The position numbers and the translations under genes are program-made. Below the pieces are notes generated by a model that worked only from the letters and a program-made list of their open reading frames with translations, was not told the DNA's origin and made no database searches. Below, piece after piece: positions 37,959 to 47,986 of a stretch of 64,000 bases of DNA (positions are counted from its first letter, which is position 1; each line of letters opens with the position of its first letter). Location: the NCBI GenBank assembly GCA_947178105.1, contig CAMWXD010000012.1, positions 20,271-84,270 on the forward strand, written 5' to 3'. This DNA comes from an uncultured Eubacterium sp. Lineage in GTDB: Bacteria > Bacillota > Clostridia > Lachnospirales > Lachnospiraceae.

Positions 37959-40265
37959 ATGGCAGTGGATATTATCATACCGGTATATAATGCATATGAA
38001 CAGTTGTCGGAATGCCTGGAAAGCATTTGGAAATGGACAGATTTCAAAAATAACAGGCTTATTCTGATCGATGACAACAGTCCGGATGAAAGGATAAAAA
38101 AATTACTGGATGCGCAGCGGCAGGAACATGTGATTGTGATTCATAATCCACAAAACAGGGGATTTTCAGCAAATGTAAATATCGGCATTGCCCAGTCTGA
38201 TACGCACAACATCATAGTGCTGAATTCGGATACGGTTGTGACAAAAGGCTGGGTAGAAAAACTGGAAGAATGTGCTTACAGTGATCGGGCAATTGCAACA
38301 GCAACACCGCTGTCAAATAATGCGACACTTTGCTCCGTGCCGGATTTTGGCAAAGAAAATACGATACCACAGGGGTATTCCCTGGATGAATATGCCGAAC
38401 TGATTGAACGGGTCAGCATGAAACGCTATCCCCGAATTCCAGTGGCAAACGGGTTCTGCATGTACATTAAGAGGGAGGCCATTCGTAAGATCGGCGGCTT
38501 TGATGCAGAAGCATTTGGAAAAGGTTATGGGGAAGAAAATGATTTCTGCTTCCGTGCCATAGAAGCGGGATATTATCATGCAATGTGTGATGATACATTT
38601 ATTCTGCATACCGGCACACAGTCGTTTACAAGCAGGGAAAAGATGCAGTATATCAGGGCGCATGAAGAGATTCTAAGGCAGCGGTATGGAAGTCTTGTAA
38701 GAGCTGTGCAGCTACACTGTAGGAATCAGCCAAATGCAGCAGTCTCAGAAAATATCCGCTTCTGGACAGAATTTGAAAAAAACAGGCAGTGCAAGACGAT
38801 CCTGTACCTGCTCCAGTCCGATTTCCGTCCAGAAGCAGATAACCATACAGGCGGAACCCAACTGCATGTCAAGGATCTTATGCAGGGACTGCGGAAAAGT
38901 TTTTTTATTCTTGTGGCAGCAAGAGACGCCTCTTATTTAAATCTTACACTGTATACAAAAAAGCAGGAATTTTTATTCAGATATTATGTAGGGCCGCAGG
39001 AAGAATATGAGCGCTTCCGTTGTGGAACATCTGCCGCCATGTATGGCACAATCCTGGAATTCTTTCGTGTCAGTTGTGTGCATATTCATCATACCAAAGG
39101 ACTGACACTGGAATTGTATTATGAGGCAAAGAAACGGGGCATTCCGGTGCTGGCTACATTGCATGATTATTTTTATGTCTGTCCGGGTATGAAACTGCTG
39201 AATGGGGAAAACAGGCTCTGTATCGGCAGGGAAACAGAGAAAACATGCCGGATATGCGCACAGAGGCAGTTTGGCATTGCAAAAACGGTACCTTACATGC
39301 AAGTGTGGCGGGAAGAATGCCGGAATGCTTTGCAGACAGCCGGCATTCTGATTGTTCCGAGTAAAAGCGCCAAGGAGATCATTCTTGGTTATTATAAAGA
39401 ACTGGAACCAAAAATAAGAGTGATTGGACACGGCATTCCTTCTTTTGGCACACCGAAAATAAATCATTCTAAAAACAGAGATAGTTTTCATATTGCATTT
39501 TTAGGTGGAATCAATATGGCGAAAGGATTCCATCATGCCAAAGCTCTTATAAAATCAAGAGAAAAGGGAATCCACTGGTACTTATTTGGAAACTTTGAAG
39601 AGCAGGATGCCCTTCAATATCAGAAATCCTGTTTTACGGATTCGGGAAATTATATACGGGAAGAACTGCCGGAACTGCTGCAAAAGCACAGCATTGATCT
39701 TGTGTGCATTTTGTCTGTCTGTCCTGAAACTTATAGTTATACGCTGTCGGAAGCAGTAGCTTGTGGTATTCCTGTGCTCGCGACAGACATCGGAGCGCTC
39801 GGCGAACGGGTGCGTGAAATGGATTGCGGCTGGCTGGTTCCTCAGGATGCCTCTGCTGAAGAGATCCTTAAAGTGATCCGCCGGCTGAAACCGAAAGGAG
39901 AGGCATATCAGCGTAAAGTACAGAGTGTAAAGAAGATACGACTGCGTACACTGGATGAAATGTGCAGAATTTATCAGAGATTGTATGAAGAAGAAATGGC
40001 AGGAATGCCGCAGCAGGAGCATCGAAAGCAGGATAACCGGACACGCCAGAAGCTTGTATACAGGCAAAATGTAATGTATTTAAATTTTGATGCCCAAAAT
40101 CTGGCAGAGCATCTGGAAGAAGCAGAAAAACAACTGCATCAGGTGACGGGGTCATATACTTACCGTGCAGCGCGGCTGGCAGCGGCATATATTCCGCTAA
40201 AAAGGCAGTTAGCATTTTTACTGCGTAAAGGATATCATTGGATAAGAAGAGGAATACATCTGTAA
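37959..40265 (+). CDS. Two-domain glycosyltransferase (GT2 plus GT4)
   Basis: 768 residues. Residues 1 to about 270 are a GT2 domain (VDIIIPVYNAYEQLSECLES, LIDDNSPDERI, VLNSDTVVTKGW, then GYGEENDFCFRA). Residues from about 280 to 680 are a GT4 domain starting with TILYLLQSDFRPEADNHTGG and containing LATLHDYFYVCPGMKL and SYTLSEAVACGIPVLATDIG. A charged helical tail ends the protein. Such fusions usually add two successive sugars. GGAGGG six bases before ATG 37959 selects this start over the TTG at 37905. It lies between the exporter permease and ATPase genes, so is part of the same operon. Confidence 0.87.
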   Translation: MAVDIIIPVYNAYEQLSECLESIWKWTDFKNNRLILIDDNSPDERIKKLLDAQRQEHVIVIHNPQNRGFSANVNIGIAQSDTHNIIVLNSDTVVTKGWVEKLEECAYSDRAIATATPLSNNATLCSVPDFGKENTIPQGYSLDEYAELIERVSMKRYPRIPVANGFCMYIKREAIRKIGGFDAEAFGKGYGEENDFCFRAIEAGYYHAMCDDTFILHTGTQSFTSREKMQYIRAHEEILRQRYGSLVRAVQLHCRNQPNAAVSENIRFWTEFEKNRQCKTILYLLQSDFRPEADNHTGGTQLHVKDLMQGLRKSFFILVAARDASYLNLTLYTKKQEFLFRYYVGPQEEYERFRCGTSAAMYGTILEFFRVSCVHIHHTKGLTLELYYEAKKRGIPVLATLHDYFYVCPGMKLLNGENRLCIGRETEKTCRICAQRQFGIAKTVPYMQVWREECRNALQTAGILIVPSKSAKEIILGYYKELEPKIRVIGHGIPSFGTPKINHSKNRDSFHIAFLGGINMAKGFHHAKALIKSREKGIHWYLFGNFEEQDALQYQKSCFTDSGNYIREELPELLQKHSIDLVCILSVCPETYSYTLSEAVACGIPVLATDIGALGERVREMDCGWLVPQDASAEEILKVIRRLKPKGEAYQRKVQSVKKIRLRTLDEMCRIYQRLYEEEMAGMPQQEHRKQDNRTRQKLVYRQNVMYLNFDAQNLAEHLEEAEKQLHQVTGSYTYRAARLAAAYIPLKRQLAFLLRKGYHWIRRGIHL

Positions 40266-41513
40266 ATGAATCAAGAACATGCGATAGAAACCAATATGAT
40301 AGAAGTATGCAATATTAAGAAAAAATTCAAAGTATATAATGACAAGGGATATACCTTGAAAGAAAAAGTGATTTTTTCATCCAGAAATAAGTATGAGGAA
40401 CGGTGGGTTCTGAAAGGAATCAGCTTCCAGGTGAAAAAAGGGGAAGCAGTCGGGCTGATTGGGCATAATGGCTGCGGAAAAAGCACGACCTTAAAAATGC
40501 TTACAAAGATTATGTATCCGGACGCTGGAAGCATTTCCTTAAATGGCAGAGTATCCAGCCTATTGGAACTTGGTGCTGGATTTCATCCAGATCTCAGCGG
40601 CAGGGAAAATATATATATCAATGCATCTATTTTCGGCTTGACAAAAGCAGAAATAGACAACAGGGCAGAAGATATCATCCGGTTTTCAGAATTGGAGGAA
40701 TTTATAGACCATCCGGTGCGGACATACTCATCCGGGATGTATATGCGGCTGGCATTTTCTGTGGCCATTCATGTGGACGCGGATATTCTGCTGATTGATG
40801 AAATACTCGGGGTTGGTGATACGAATTTTCAGGTGAAATGTTTTCAGAAGCTGATGGAAATAAAGCAAGGCGGGACTTCCATCGTGATTGTATCGCATTC
40901 TCTAGGACAGATCGAACAGATCTGCGAAAGAAGCATCTGGATCCATGATGGATTGGTACGCGCAGAAGGAATGCCGGGAAGTGTCCACAGGCAGTATCTG
41001 GCATATATGGGCGAGCTGCGAAACAAGCCGGTTCCTGTTGCAGCATCAAGCAGTACGGCGGATGTTCCGACCGCGTCAGATCTGTATATGCATACTGGAA
41101 GCGGTGAAGTAAAAATTGCAAAAGTATCTGTGACAGACCAGGAAGGAGAAGCAAAGCGGGCTTTTCTGACGGCACAGGATATACGGATTCATGTGGAATA
41201 TACAGTAAGCCGCCCGCTTGCGAAAGCAAATGTGGGAATCAGTATTTTCAGGAATGATGGATTATGCTGTTACGGTATTTCAACGAAAGAAGACGGCATC
41301 GGTTTCTTTCAGATGAATCGGAATGGAAGTATTGAGTTGGATTTAAAAAATGTAAATTTGCTGGCAGGGAAATTCATCATCCATGTTGGCATTGAAGATG
41401 AGCTGCGCAATAGTATTGATTATGTAGATCAAGCGGCGTCTTTTGAGATTTATACATTAAATGATGAAACAGGAGCTTTTTATTTAGAACATAAATGGAA
41501 GTTAGATGTATGA
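40266..41513 (+). CDS. Polysaccharide ABC exporter ATPase with Wzt C-terminal domain
   Basis: 415 residues. The ATPase domain (to about 245) has Walker A GHNGCGKST, signature YSSGMYMRLAFSVA, Walker B DILLIDEIL and the LELGAGFHPDLSGRENI segment of Wzt/TagH proteins. Residues from about 275 on form a Wzt-type beta-sandwich (VKIAKVSVTDQEGEAKRAF, HVGIEDELRNSIDYVDQAAS). In E. coli O8/O9a that domain recognises the chemically capped end of the finished chain. Its presence predicts that this glycan too carries a terminal mark, and the nearby methyltransferase at 43914 is the obvious candidate to make it. It starts with ATG right after the preceding TAA. Confidence 0.92.
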   Translation: MNQEHAIETNMIEVCNIKKKFKVYNDKGYTLKEKVIFSSRNKYEERWVLKGISFQVKKGEAVGLIGHNGCGKSTTLKMLTKIMYPDAGSISLNGRVSSLLELGAGFHPDLSGRENIYINASIFGLTKAEIDNRAEDIIRFSELEEFIDHPVRTYSSGMYMRLAFSVAIHVDADILLIDEILGVGDTNFQVKCFQKLMEIKQGGTSIVIVSHSLGQIEQICERSIWIHDGLVRAEGMPGSVHRQYLAYMGELRNKPVPVAASSSTADVPTASDLYMHTGSGEVKIAKVSVTDQEGEAKRAFLTAQDIRIHVEYTVSRPLAKANVGISIFRNDGLCCYGISTKEDGIGFFQMNRNGSIELDLKNVNLLAGKFIIHVGIEDELRNSIDYVDQAASFEIYTLNDETGAFYLEHKWKLDV

Positions 41514-41537
41514 CAGGCCATTGGAAAAGAGAAAATT

Positions 41538-42743
41538 ATGCGGAATGTAACAGAACTGCTCGAAGAAAAATTGTGGATCGCAAGGCCTCTTTCTGTGATA
41601 GAGGATGAATGTGAAAAGACCCGGTTTAATATTGTCACAGATGATATAGGGAGAAGGAGCCTTATGGGAGGGGTAGCAACATCCCTGGCTTTGGCGACGA
41701 TTCTGTGTGAGAAAAATCAATGGATTTTAAGAATTATTACCCGGCAGGCACCATGCAGCCTGAATGATTATTATGCATTTGTACGGCTCTATGGACTCCA
41801 GGCGCCAGAAAAAGTAGAAGCATATTCTGATGAAGAAAAAAATTCGGTATCTATTCATGAAAAACTTGCCGTATCCGAAAAAGATATATTTTTAGCGACA
41901 TCCTGGTGGAGTGCGAGGAGCATTCTAAAAAGCCACCTGAACAGACGCATTCTGTATATTATACAGGAAGAAGAAACGTTCTTTTATCCATATGGCGATG
42001 AACGGTTCTGGTGTGAAGAAATGATGAAAGACCAAAGGATCGATTATATCGTGAATTCTAGATTATTATACGATTATTTCAAAGCAAATGGATACGATAT
42101 GTTAATAAATCATGCGGTCTGTTTTGAACCAGCATTTCCAAAAAACTTGTTTTATGCCGATCATCGCACCTTTGCCAGAAAACAAGCTGAGAAACGAAAA
42201 CTGTTTTTTTACAGCAGACCTAAAAATCCAAGGAATTTATATTATTTGGGAATGGAGTGTCTGGATGAAGCGCTTAATCGTGGAATCATTGATACGGATT
42301 TGTGGGAAATATACCTGGCAGGCGGGCAGGAAGACGAAGAGATCTGTTTTTCAAATGGTTATATACCAAAAAGGAACGGCATTATGTCCTGGAAAGAATA
42401 TGCAGATTTTGCAAGAACGGTGGATGTATCGTTCAGCTTGATGTATACACCGCATCCGAGTTATCCGCCTTTGGATATGCTGTGTTCAGGTGCTGTTGTC
42501 CTAACGAATCAGTTTAAAAATAAGAACCATCTGGATTATTCCAAAAACCTGATTCTGGCAGAACTTAAGAAAGAACAGCTCGTACAGAGTTTAGAAAAAG
42601 CTGTATTTATGGCAGAAGACCTGGAACAGAGGGAAAAAAACTATCAGCAGAACGAGATCAGCCAAAGCTGGAATGACAGCTTTCAAAAGGTGATAGCTGT
42701 TCTGGAAAAGAATGATAAGGAAGGCAGATATGTACCATATTGA
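41538..42743 (+). CDS. WsaF-like glycosyltransferase
   Basis: 401 residues. The pattern RSLMGGVATSLALATILCEK, RRILYIIQEEETFFYPYGD and the late YTPHPSYPPLDMLCSGAVVL resembles WsaF, the rhamnosyltransferase of the Geobacillus S-layer glycan (GT4-like GT-B fold). Such enzymes act on rhamnan chains, which agrees with the rhamnosyltransferase-like gene at 34758. The ribosome binding site is modest. The end overlaps the next gene by 14 bases. Assignment to a given linkage is not possible. Confidence 0.8.
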   Translation: MRNVTELLEEKLWIARPLSVIEDECEKTRFNIVTDDIGRRSLMGGVATSLALATILCEKNQWILRIITRQAPCSLNDYYAFVRLYGLQAPEKVEAYSDEEKNSVSIHEKLAVSEKDIFLATSWWSARSILKSHLNRRILYIIQEEETFFYPYGDERFWCEEMMKDQRIDYIVNSRLLYDYFKANGYDMLINHAVCFEPAFPKNLFYADHRTFARKQAEKRKLFFYSRPKNPRNLYYLGMECLDEALNRGIIDTDLWEIYLAGGQEDEEICFSNGYIPKRNGIMSWKEYADFARTVDVSFSLMYTPHPSYPPLDMLCSGAVVLTNQFKNKNHLDYSKNLILAELKKEQLVQSLEKAVFMAEDLEQREKNYQQNEISQSWNDSFQKVIAVLEKNDKEGRYVPY

Positions 42744-43917
42744 ACAGCATGTACAGGAGCATGATACGCCTTGGAATACAAATATTTCAGAAAGAGTTAA
42801 GAAATTATTTGATGCAAAAAAAGCAGGATTGAAAACCGTTGTTTATCTTTATGAGGCTGCGGATACCAGCACCTTCCGCTACCGCGTCTATAATATGTGC
42901 CAGATCCTGGAGCTAAGCCTGTCCTGGCGGGGAACCTATTTTTTTAAAAATGAGCTGGAGATGATATATAAGTATATCCATATGATTGATTTTGTAATTA
43001 TTGTACGGTTCAGATGGGACAGTAAGATCGGCTCAGTTTTGGATTTTATACATGATAAAGGGCTGAAAGCTGCGTTTGATACGGATGACCTGGTATATAA
43101 CACAAAATACATTCCTATGATTATGAATACTCTGTCTGTTTATGAAAGCCAGGAAAGGCTGGATTACTGGTTTTCTTATGTCAGCAGAATGGAATATGTA
43201 ATATCCAAATGCGACTGCATGATCACGACCAACTTGTATTTGGCTGATCTTATGAAAAAAGATTTAAATAAAAATGCGTATATAGCAAAAAACTGTTTGA
43301 ACAGAATTCAGCTTGATATATCACAGGACTATTATCAACAGAAGATGTCACAGCATAGTATTGGCAGGTTTGTCGTAGGGTATTTCAGCGGCACGCCGTC
43401 CCACATTAATGATTTCAGGATAGCAGCGCCGGAGCTTTTGTGTGCGCTGTCAGAATGTCCGGAAATGGTTTTACGCATAGTAGGCTTTCTGGAACTTCCT
43501 GCATATATGAAAGAGCTGCAGAGCATGGGAAAGATTGAATATGAGCCGCTTGTGCCTTTTACCGAACTGCAAAAAAAAATAGCTGAGGCAGATGTCAATA
43601 TTGCGCCGCTGGCAGATAACAAATTTACAAACTGCAAATCTGAACTGAAGTTTTTTGAAGCTGCTGCTGTCGGAACAGTCACCTGTGCTTCGCCTGTGTT
43701 TGTATTCAGCAGGATCATAGAAGATCAAAAAAACGGGTATCTGTGCAGGCAAGGGCAGTGGGCCGATACATTAAAACGCCTGTATCATGCCAGAGGACGC
43801 GGAACAAAAGCCCTGTGTGAACGGGCGTACCAGACAAGCATGGAGCAGTATGCATATTATAACCTGGTGAAAGAAATGAACCGTATGCTGGATGATATAT
43901 CGGAGGGAAATCAATGA
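42730..43917 (+). CDS. Glycosyltransferase, GT-B fold
   Basis: 395 residues. AAGGAAGG before ATG 42730 favours it over the ATG at 42712, and gives a 14-base overlap with the upstream gene. The N-terminal half includes VVYLYEAADTSTFRYRVYNM and AAFDTDDLVYNTKYIP. The donor-binding half has GYFSGTPSHINDFRIAAPEL and ADNKFTNCKSELKFFEAAAV. Its C-terminal domain resembles GT4-like enzymes of rhamnan and S-layer glycan clusters. The stop codon overlaps the start of the methyltransferase (ATGA), so translation of both is coupled. Confidence 0.82.
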   Translation: MYHIEQHVQEHDTPWNTNISERVKKLFDAKKAGLKTVVYLYEAADTSTFRYRVYNMCQILELSLSWRGTYFFKNELEMIYKYIHMIDFVIIVRFRWDSKIGSVLDFIHDKGLKAAFDTDDLVYNTKYIPMIMNTLSVYESQERLDYWFSYVSRMEYVISKCDCMITTNLYLADLMKKDLNKNAYIAKNCLNRIQLDISQDYYQQKMSQHSIGRFVVGYFSGTPSHINDFRIAAPELLCALSECPEMVLRIVGFLELPAYMKELQSMGKIEYEPLVPFTELQKKIAEADVNIAPLADNKFTNCKSELKFFEAAAVGTVTCASPVFVFSRIIEDQKNGYLCRQGQWADTLKRLYHARGRGTKALCERAYQTSMEQYAYYNLVKEMNRMLDDISEGNQ

Positions 43918-45245
43918 GCTATAACAGTACCGCATATAATGAAAATTACTATAGATCGCATTGTGGAAAGTGTTATGACAGAGGCAATGGCTGGGAAGAA
44001 ATATTTGCAAAACAGGCAGAGTGGATCACGAAAGATTTTCAGCCGGTTACTGTCCTGGACGTAGGATGTGCAGCCGGATATCTGGTCGAAGGACTCAGAG
44101 ACCTGGGTGTATCGGCTTACGGAATAGATATTTCCGATTATGCACTTTCCAATGTGCGGGACGATATAAAGCCATATTGCTGGAACCAAAGTGCAGCAGC
44201 AGGACTTGAAAACAAATATGACCTGATTACCTGCATTGAAGTCTTAGAACATTTAGACAGCAGGGATGTCCGGGAAGCAGTCAGAAATATGTGTCTTGCC
44301 GCAGACAGGATTATATTTTCTTCCACGCCTTTTGACTATGGGGAAGAGACACATTATTCCGTAAATCAGCCGGGCTATTGGGCAGAGCTGTTTGCTGCTA
44401 ACGGTTTTTTCCATGATATCGATTATGATTGTTCTTATATCTCTGTTCAGGCAATGGTATTTTGCAGAATAGATACGAATGTGCAGGTTATCGTCAGACA
44501 GTATGAAAATAAATTATTTGAGCTGTGGAACCAGTGCTGTATTTTAAGGGATAAGAATAATCTGGCAGAGTCAAGAATTGCAGATCTGGATCAGGGGAAT
44601 ATCTTACATGCGCAAAAAATGCAGGCGCAGCAGGATCAGTATGCGCAAATGATGCAGGCACAGCAGGATCAGTATGCGCAAATGATGCAGGCACAGCAGG
44701 ATCAACATGCACAGGAGACGGCAGAATGCATAGAAAAAATGGAACACTTACAGCAAAAGCATACAGAACTTATGCAGATTGAGTTTAAAAACAGGGATAT
44801 GCTTGAGTTAAAGCTTCAGATGCTGCGTGCAGAAAACGCATTCTTGAAAGAAGAACTTGGTAAGAAAATCGGGATAAATCCGGAGTGGAAAAAAAGCAGA
44901 GACGGCAAGGTTTTGAAAAAGCTGAGAGATGCGGCAAGATACAGGATCAAGAGCCAGAGGCTGCTTTGCAAGCCAGCAGGTTATTGGGAACCTGTATTTG
45001 ACGCGCAGGAATATGCGGACAAAAATGTGGATATTAAAGAACTGTTCGGAAATGACGAAAAAAAATTGCTGCGTCATTTTATCCTGCATGGAATGGAAGA
45101 AGGAAGGACTGCGGGAGCAAAATTTAATATTTATGCATATATGATGTGTAATCCTGATGTGGCAGAATGCTTTGGGAACAGGAAAAGGGATTGTTTTCTG
45201 CATTATATTGAATGTGGGAGAAAAGAAGGCAGGACGTGGTGGTAA
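43914..45245 (+). CDS. Methyltransferase with coiled coil (WbdD-like chain terminator candidate)
   Basis: 443 residues in three parts. Residues 1 to about 200 are a class I SAM methyltransferase (TVLDVGCAAGYLVEGL and ITCIEVLEHLD). Residues about 205-310 are a long coiled coil with three tandem 11-residue units (MQAQQDQYAQM type). The last 90 residues contain two copies of an unnamed motif, FDAQEYADKNVDIKELFGN and FNIYAYMMCNPDVAECFGN, each ending GRKEGR or similar. In E. coli O9a, WbdD joins a methyltransferase to a coiled coil that acts as a ruler of chain length and caps the chain for Wzt. The same combination with a Wzt-domain ATPase here supports that role; it is an inference. Confidence 0.78.
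   Translation: MSYNSTAYNENYYRSHCGKCYDRGNGWEEIFAKQAEWITKDFQPVTVLDVGCAAGYLVEGLRDLGVSAYGIDISDYALSNVRDDIKPYCWNQSAAAGLENKYDLITCIEVLEHLDSRDVREAVRNMCLAADRIIFSSTPFDYGEETHYSVNQPGYWAELFAANGFFHDIDYDCSYISVQAMVFCRIDTNVQVIVRQYENKLFELWNQCCILRDKNNLAESRIADLDQGNILHAQKMQAQQDQYAQMMQAQQDQYAQMMQAQQDQHAQETAECIEKMEHLQQKHTELMQIEFKNRDMLELKLQMLRAENAFLKEELGKKIGINPEWKKSRDGKVLKKLRDAARYRIKSQRLLCKPAGYWEPVFDAQEYADKNVDIKELFGNDEKKLLRHFILHGMEEGRTAGAKFNIYAYMMCNPDVAECFGNRKRDCFLHYIECGRKEGRTWW
44608..44706 (+). repeat. Three 33-bp tandem repeats in the coiled coil
   Basis: Units at 44608-44640, 44641-44673 and 44674-44706 differ by only a few bases. Each encodes 11 residues, the hendecad period of a nearly straight coiled coil, so gain or loss of a unit keeps the frame and changes coil length by about 16 Angstrom. 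Confidence 0.88.
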
Positions 45246-45275
45246 TGGGAGACATTCTATAATTAGGAGATCATA

Positions 45276-47072
45276 ATGATAATAAGAAAGAAAACGAAAC
45301 GATTACTGGAAAGCATTGACAGCATTGACTGGATCATTTTGTGCTTGATATTTATATTCTGTTTTGTGAACTACCAGCATTCAGATATTCTGCATACAGG
45401 AGGTTCTTCCATTGCATATTTAAATGGTCATATTTTAGATTTTTATGATTACAACAAGGCTGCGTTGAGCGGGAATAACTATTTGCCAACTACTTATATT
45501 CTATTTGCCATTTGGAATATACCAATCAGAATTCTGGGTTTTATTACGGAACCAACAATGTCAGTCGGGGCTGTTGTCAGGATGTGGTATAAGGCGGGCA
45601 CGTTTAGCTTATTTTTATGTACAGCTTATCTAATATATAAAATATGCATGGAAAAGTCTGTACCGCAAAAAAAGGCAGTACTGGCTGCATTCCTGTTTTT
45701 AAGCAACCCGATTGCAGTTTATAGTGAGTTCATCTTTGGACAATATGACATTATAACAACGTTCTTTATGTGTCTTGGATTTTATTATTATACAAAAGAT
45801 GACAGGAGAAAATTTGTTTTGTCGTTTTCTGCGGCTATCACCTGTAAGTATTTCGCACTTCTGGTATTTGTGCCTTTATTATTGCTAAAAGAAAAAAATA
45901 TATGGAAGATCATACGAGGCCTGATCGGAGGATTTAGCTTATTTGCTATTGAAACACTTCTGTATATAACGTCTGAGGCATTTATTTCAGGTATCTTTGG
46001 ATTTGGCGCAGTAGGATATATTTTCAATGTGTCTTTGGATACAGGTTTTGCAAAAATAAGTATTGTCGTTGTTCTATGGGGGCTGTTATGTGCGTTTTGC
46101 TATTTTAAGGAATGTAAGGAAGAGGAATGGTTTTCTTGGGGTATTTATATTTCCTGCATTGTCATGTTTTTAAGTTTTGGATTATCCATGTGGCATCCGC
46201 AGTGGCTGATGATGGCAGTGCCTTTTTTAACACTAGGCATGTTTTTTAATAAAGATTCAGATATTTATATGCTGCTGGACTTGCTTATGATGGCAGCTTT
46301 TACTCTGTTTGTTGTAAATATATGGAAAAGGGCATGTGACCAGAATCTGTTTTATCAGGGGATTTTTGCAAGATACATCTCTGATATCAGCCAGAATGTT
46401 ACGATGTCGGATTTGTTGGTTATAAAAGATGTAGATTTCATCTTTTCTATTTGGGCTGCGCTTCTGCTGCTGTATGTTGTATTTTTACACCCTAAAAGAA
46501 TGTGTATGCCAAAAGATGTCTGTAAAAAATTTCAGAAAGGAATTTTGCGGTTCAGATATATTGGAGGGTGCTGTATTTTTATTGTTCCGTCTATAGCAGC
46601 TATGGTGATGAACATGATGCTTCCTGATGTAATCTATGTCAGCAGTGAGGAAATTTCGGAGATTGTCGGGGTCATGCAGGAAACGGATGTATATGAGCAG
46701 GTATTTACAGCAGAGAAAGAAACTGTTACAGGGATTGCAATTGATATTGGAACTTATATGAAAGAAAATAACAGTATTTTAAAATGCGAACTTGTTGATA
46801 AAAATACGGAGAGCGTATTAAATGAATTAGAGATTGATACATCAGAATTGATCGATAACCAATATATCCAGTTCGAATTTGAAAATCCTTCATATGTTGT
46901 ATTAGGCAGCCAGTATGCTGTCAGAGTGAGTAGTTCCCGTATTCTGCCGGAAGATACGTTTACGCTGTATCGAATGGAAGAAAAGCCAGATGACGAACAA
47001 ATGATGAGTTATGCAATTATTAATGGGGAAAAGAAAAATTATGATCTATCGATTATGGTTTATGGAAAATGA
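45276..47072 (+). CDS. Membrane glycosyltransferase, GT-C type
   Basis: 598 residues. About eleven hydrophobic helices occupy residues 18-450. The first outer loop carries acidic and polar residues (SDILHTGGSSIAYLNGHILD), the usual catalytic loop of GT-C enzymes. FLSNPIAVYSEFIFGQYDII resembles the ALG/PMT-like GT87 group. The last 140 residues form an outside beta-rich domain, VTGIAIDIGTYMKENNSILK then LKCELVDKNTES. GT-C enzymes use polyprenyl-phosphate sugars on the outer face. With the GtrB-like gene at 49016 and the flippase at 55876 it would make a side-chain decorating system. AGGAGA is six bases upstream. Confidence 0.78.
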   Translation: MIIRKKTKRLLESIDSIDWIILCLIFIFCFVNYQHSDILHTGGSSIAYLNGHILDFYDYNKAALSGNNYLPTTYILFAIWNIPIRILGFITEPTMSVGAVVRMWYKAGTFSLFLCTAYLIYKICMEKSVPQKKAVLAAFLFLSNPIAVYSEFIFGQYDIITTFFMCLGFYYYTKDDRRKFVLSFSAAITCKYFALLVFVPLLLLKEKNIWKIIRGLIGGFSLFAIETLLYITSEAFISGIFGFGAVGYIFNVSLDTGFAKISIVVVLWGLLCAFCYFKECKEEEWFSWGIYISCIVMFLSFGLSMWHPQWLMMAVPFLTLGMFFNKDSDIYMLLDLLMMAAFTLFVVNIWKRACDQNLFYQGIFARYISDISQNVTMSDLLVIKDVDFIFSIWAALLLLYVVFLHPKRMCMPKDVCKKFQKGILRFRYIGGCCIFIVPSIAAMVMNMMLPDVIYVSSEEISEIVGVMQETDVYEQVFTAEKETVTGIAIDIGTYMKENNSILKCELVDKNTESVLNELEIDTSELIDNQYIQFEFENPSYVVLGSQYAVRVSSSRILPEDTFTLYRMEEKPDDEQMMSYAIINGEKKNYDLSIMVYGK

Positions 47073-47148
47073 AAAATATAAGGAATTGTAAGAACTATTT
47101 GGATATAGGGTGGAGATCTTGATGATATTAAACAGAGGATGGTGCAAA

Positions 47149-47934
47149 ATGAAAGTAGTTATATTAGCAGGAGGCTTTGGTACTAGAATCAGTGAAGAAA
47201 GCCATCTGACGCCGAAACCAATGATTGAGATTGCAGGAAAGCCGATTCTTTGGCATATCATGAAAGAATATTCATACTATGGTTTTCATGAATTTATTAT
47301 CTGCTGCGGCTATAAACAACATTTGGTGAAAGAATGGTTTGCAGATTATTATTTGTATAATAGCGATGTTACATTTGATTTTAGTAAAGATAACAGAATG
47401 ACTGTACATAATAATGTTGCAGAACCATGGAAAGTAACTTTGGTTGATACAGGCTTGAATACGATGACAGGAGGCAGGATCAAAAGGATTCAGTCTTATG
47501 TTGGGGATGAGGCGTTCATGCTTACATATGGAGATGGTGTCTCGGATATTAATATTTGTAAACTATTAGAATTTCATCAGGAACATGGAAAAACAGCAAC
47601 GATCACGGCAGTGAATATCGGACAGCGGTTTGGCGTACTTGAAATTGAACGGGATGGCAGTATCAGCAGCTTTCGTGAAAAAGATAAGACAGACGGAGGT
47701 GTCATTAATGGTGGATATATGGTTTTAGAGCCTGAAATATTCAGTTATCTCAAAGATGATGAAACTGTCTTTGAAAAGGATCCGCTGGAACAAGCTGCTG
47801 CAGATGGACAGCTTGCCGCTTATAGGCACAATGGATTTTGGAAATGCATGGATACACAGCGTGATCGTAAATATCTTGAAGATATGGCTGCATCTGGCAG
47901 TGCGCCGTGGATGAGATGGAGCAGGATACCATAG
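47149..47934 (+). CDS. rfbF: Glucose-1-phosphate cytidylyltransferase
   Basis: 261 residues. The nucleotidyltransferase signature is MKVVILAGGFGTRISEESHL followed by TPKPMIEIAGKPILW, and FMLTYGDGVSDINICKLLEF binds the metal. The combination with CGYKQHLVKEWFADYY and FWKCMDTQRDRKYLE is that of RfbF, which makes CDP-glucose from CTP and glucose-1-phosphate. It is the first step to CDP-3,6-dideoxyhexoses. GAGGATGG just before ATG 47149 sets the start, 13 codons inside the longer frame. RfbH, the third enzyme, is at 50482; the second, RfbG, is not in the window. Confidence 0.93.
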   Translation: MKVVILAGGFGTRISEESHLTPKPMIEIAGKPILWHIMKEYSYYGFHEFIICCGYKQHLVKEWFADYYLYNSDVTFDFSKDNRMTVHNNVAEPWKVTLVDTGLNTMTGGRIKRIQSYVGDEAFMLTYGDGVSDINICKLLEFHQEHGKTATITAVNIGQRFGVLEIERDGSISSFREKDKTDGGVINGGYMVLEPEIFSYLKDDETVFEKDPLEQAAADGQLAAYRHNGFWKCMDTQRDRKYLEDMAASGSAPWMRWSRIP

Positions 47935-47986
47935 AAAGGAACATCACGAAGAATTATGCCGTTGAGAAAAGGAGAAGGTTGCCGTA

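Noticed and set aside
44608..44706. CRISPR-like repeat array
   Set aside because: Units are directly adjacent with no spacers and lie in frame within a coiled-coil gene. No CRISPR array or cas gene was seen in the window.
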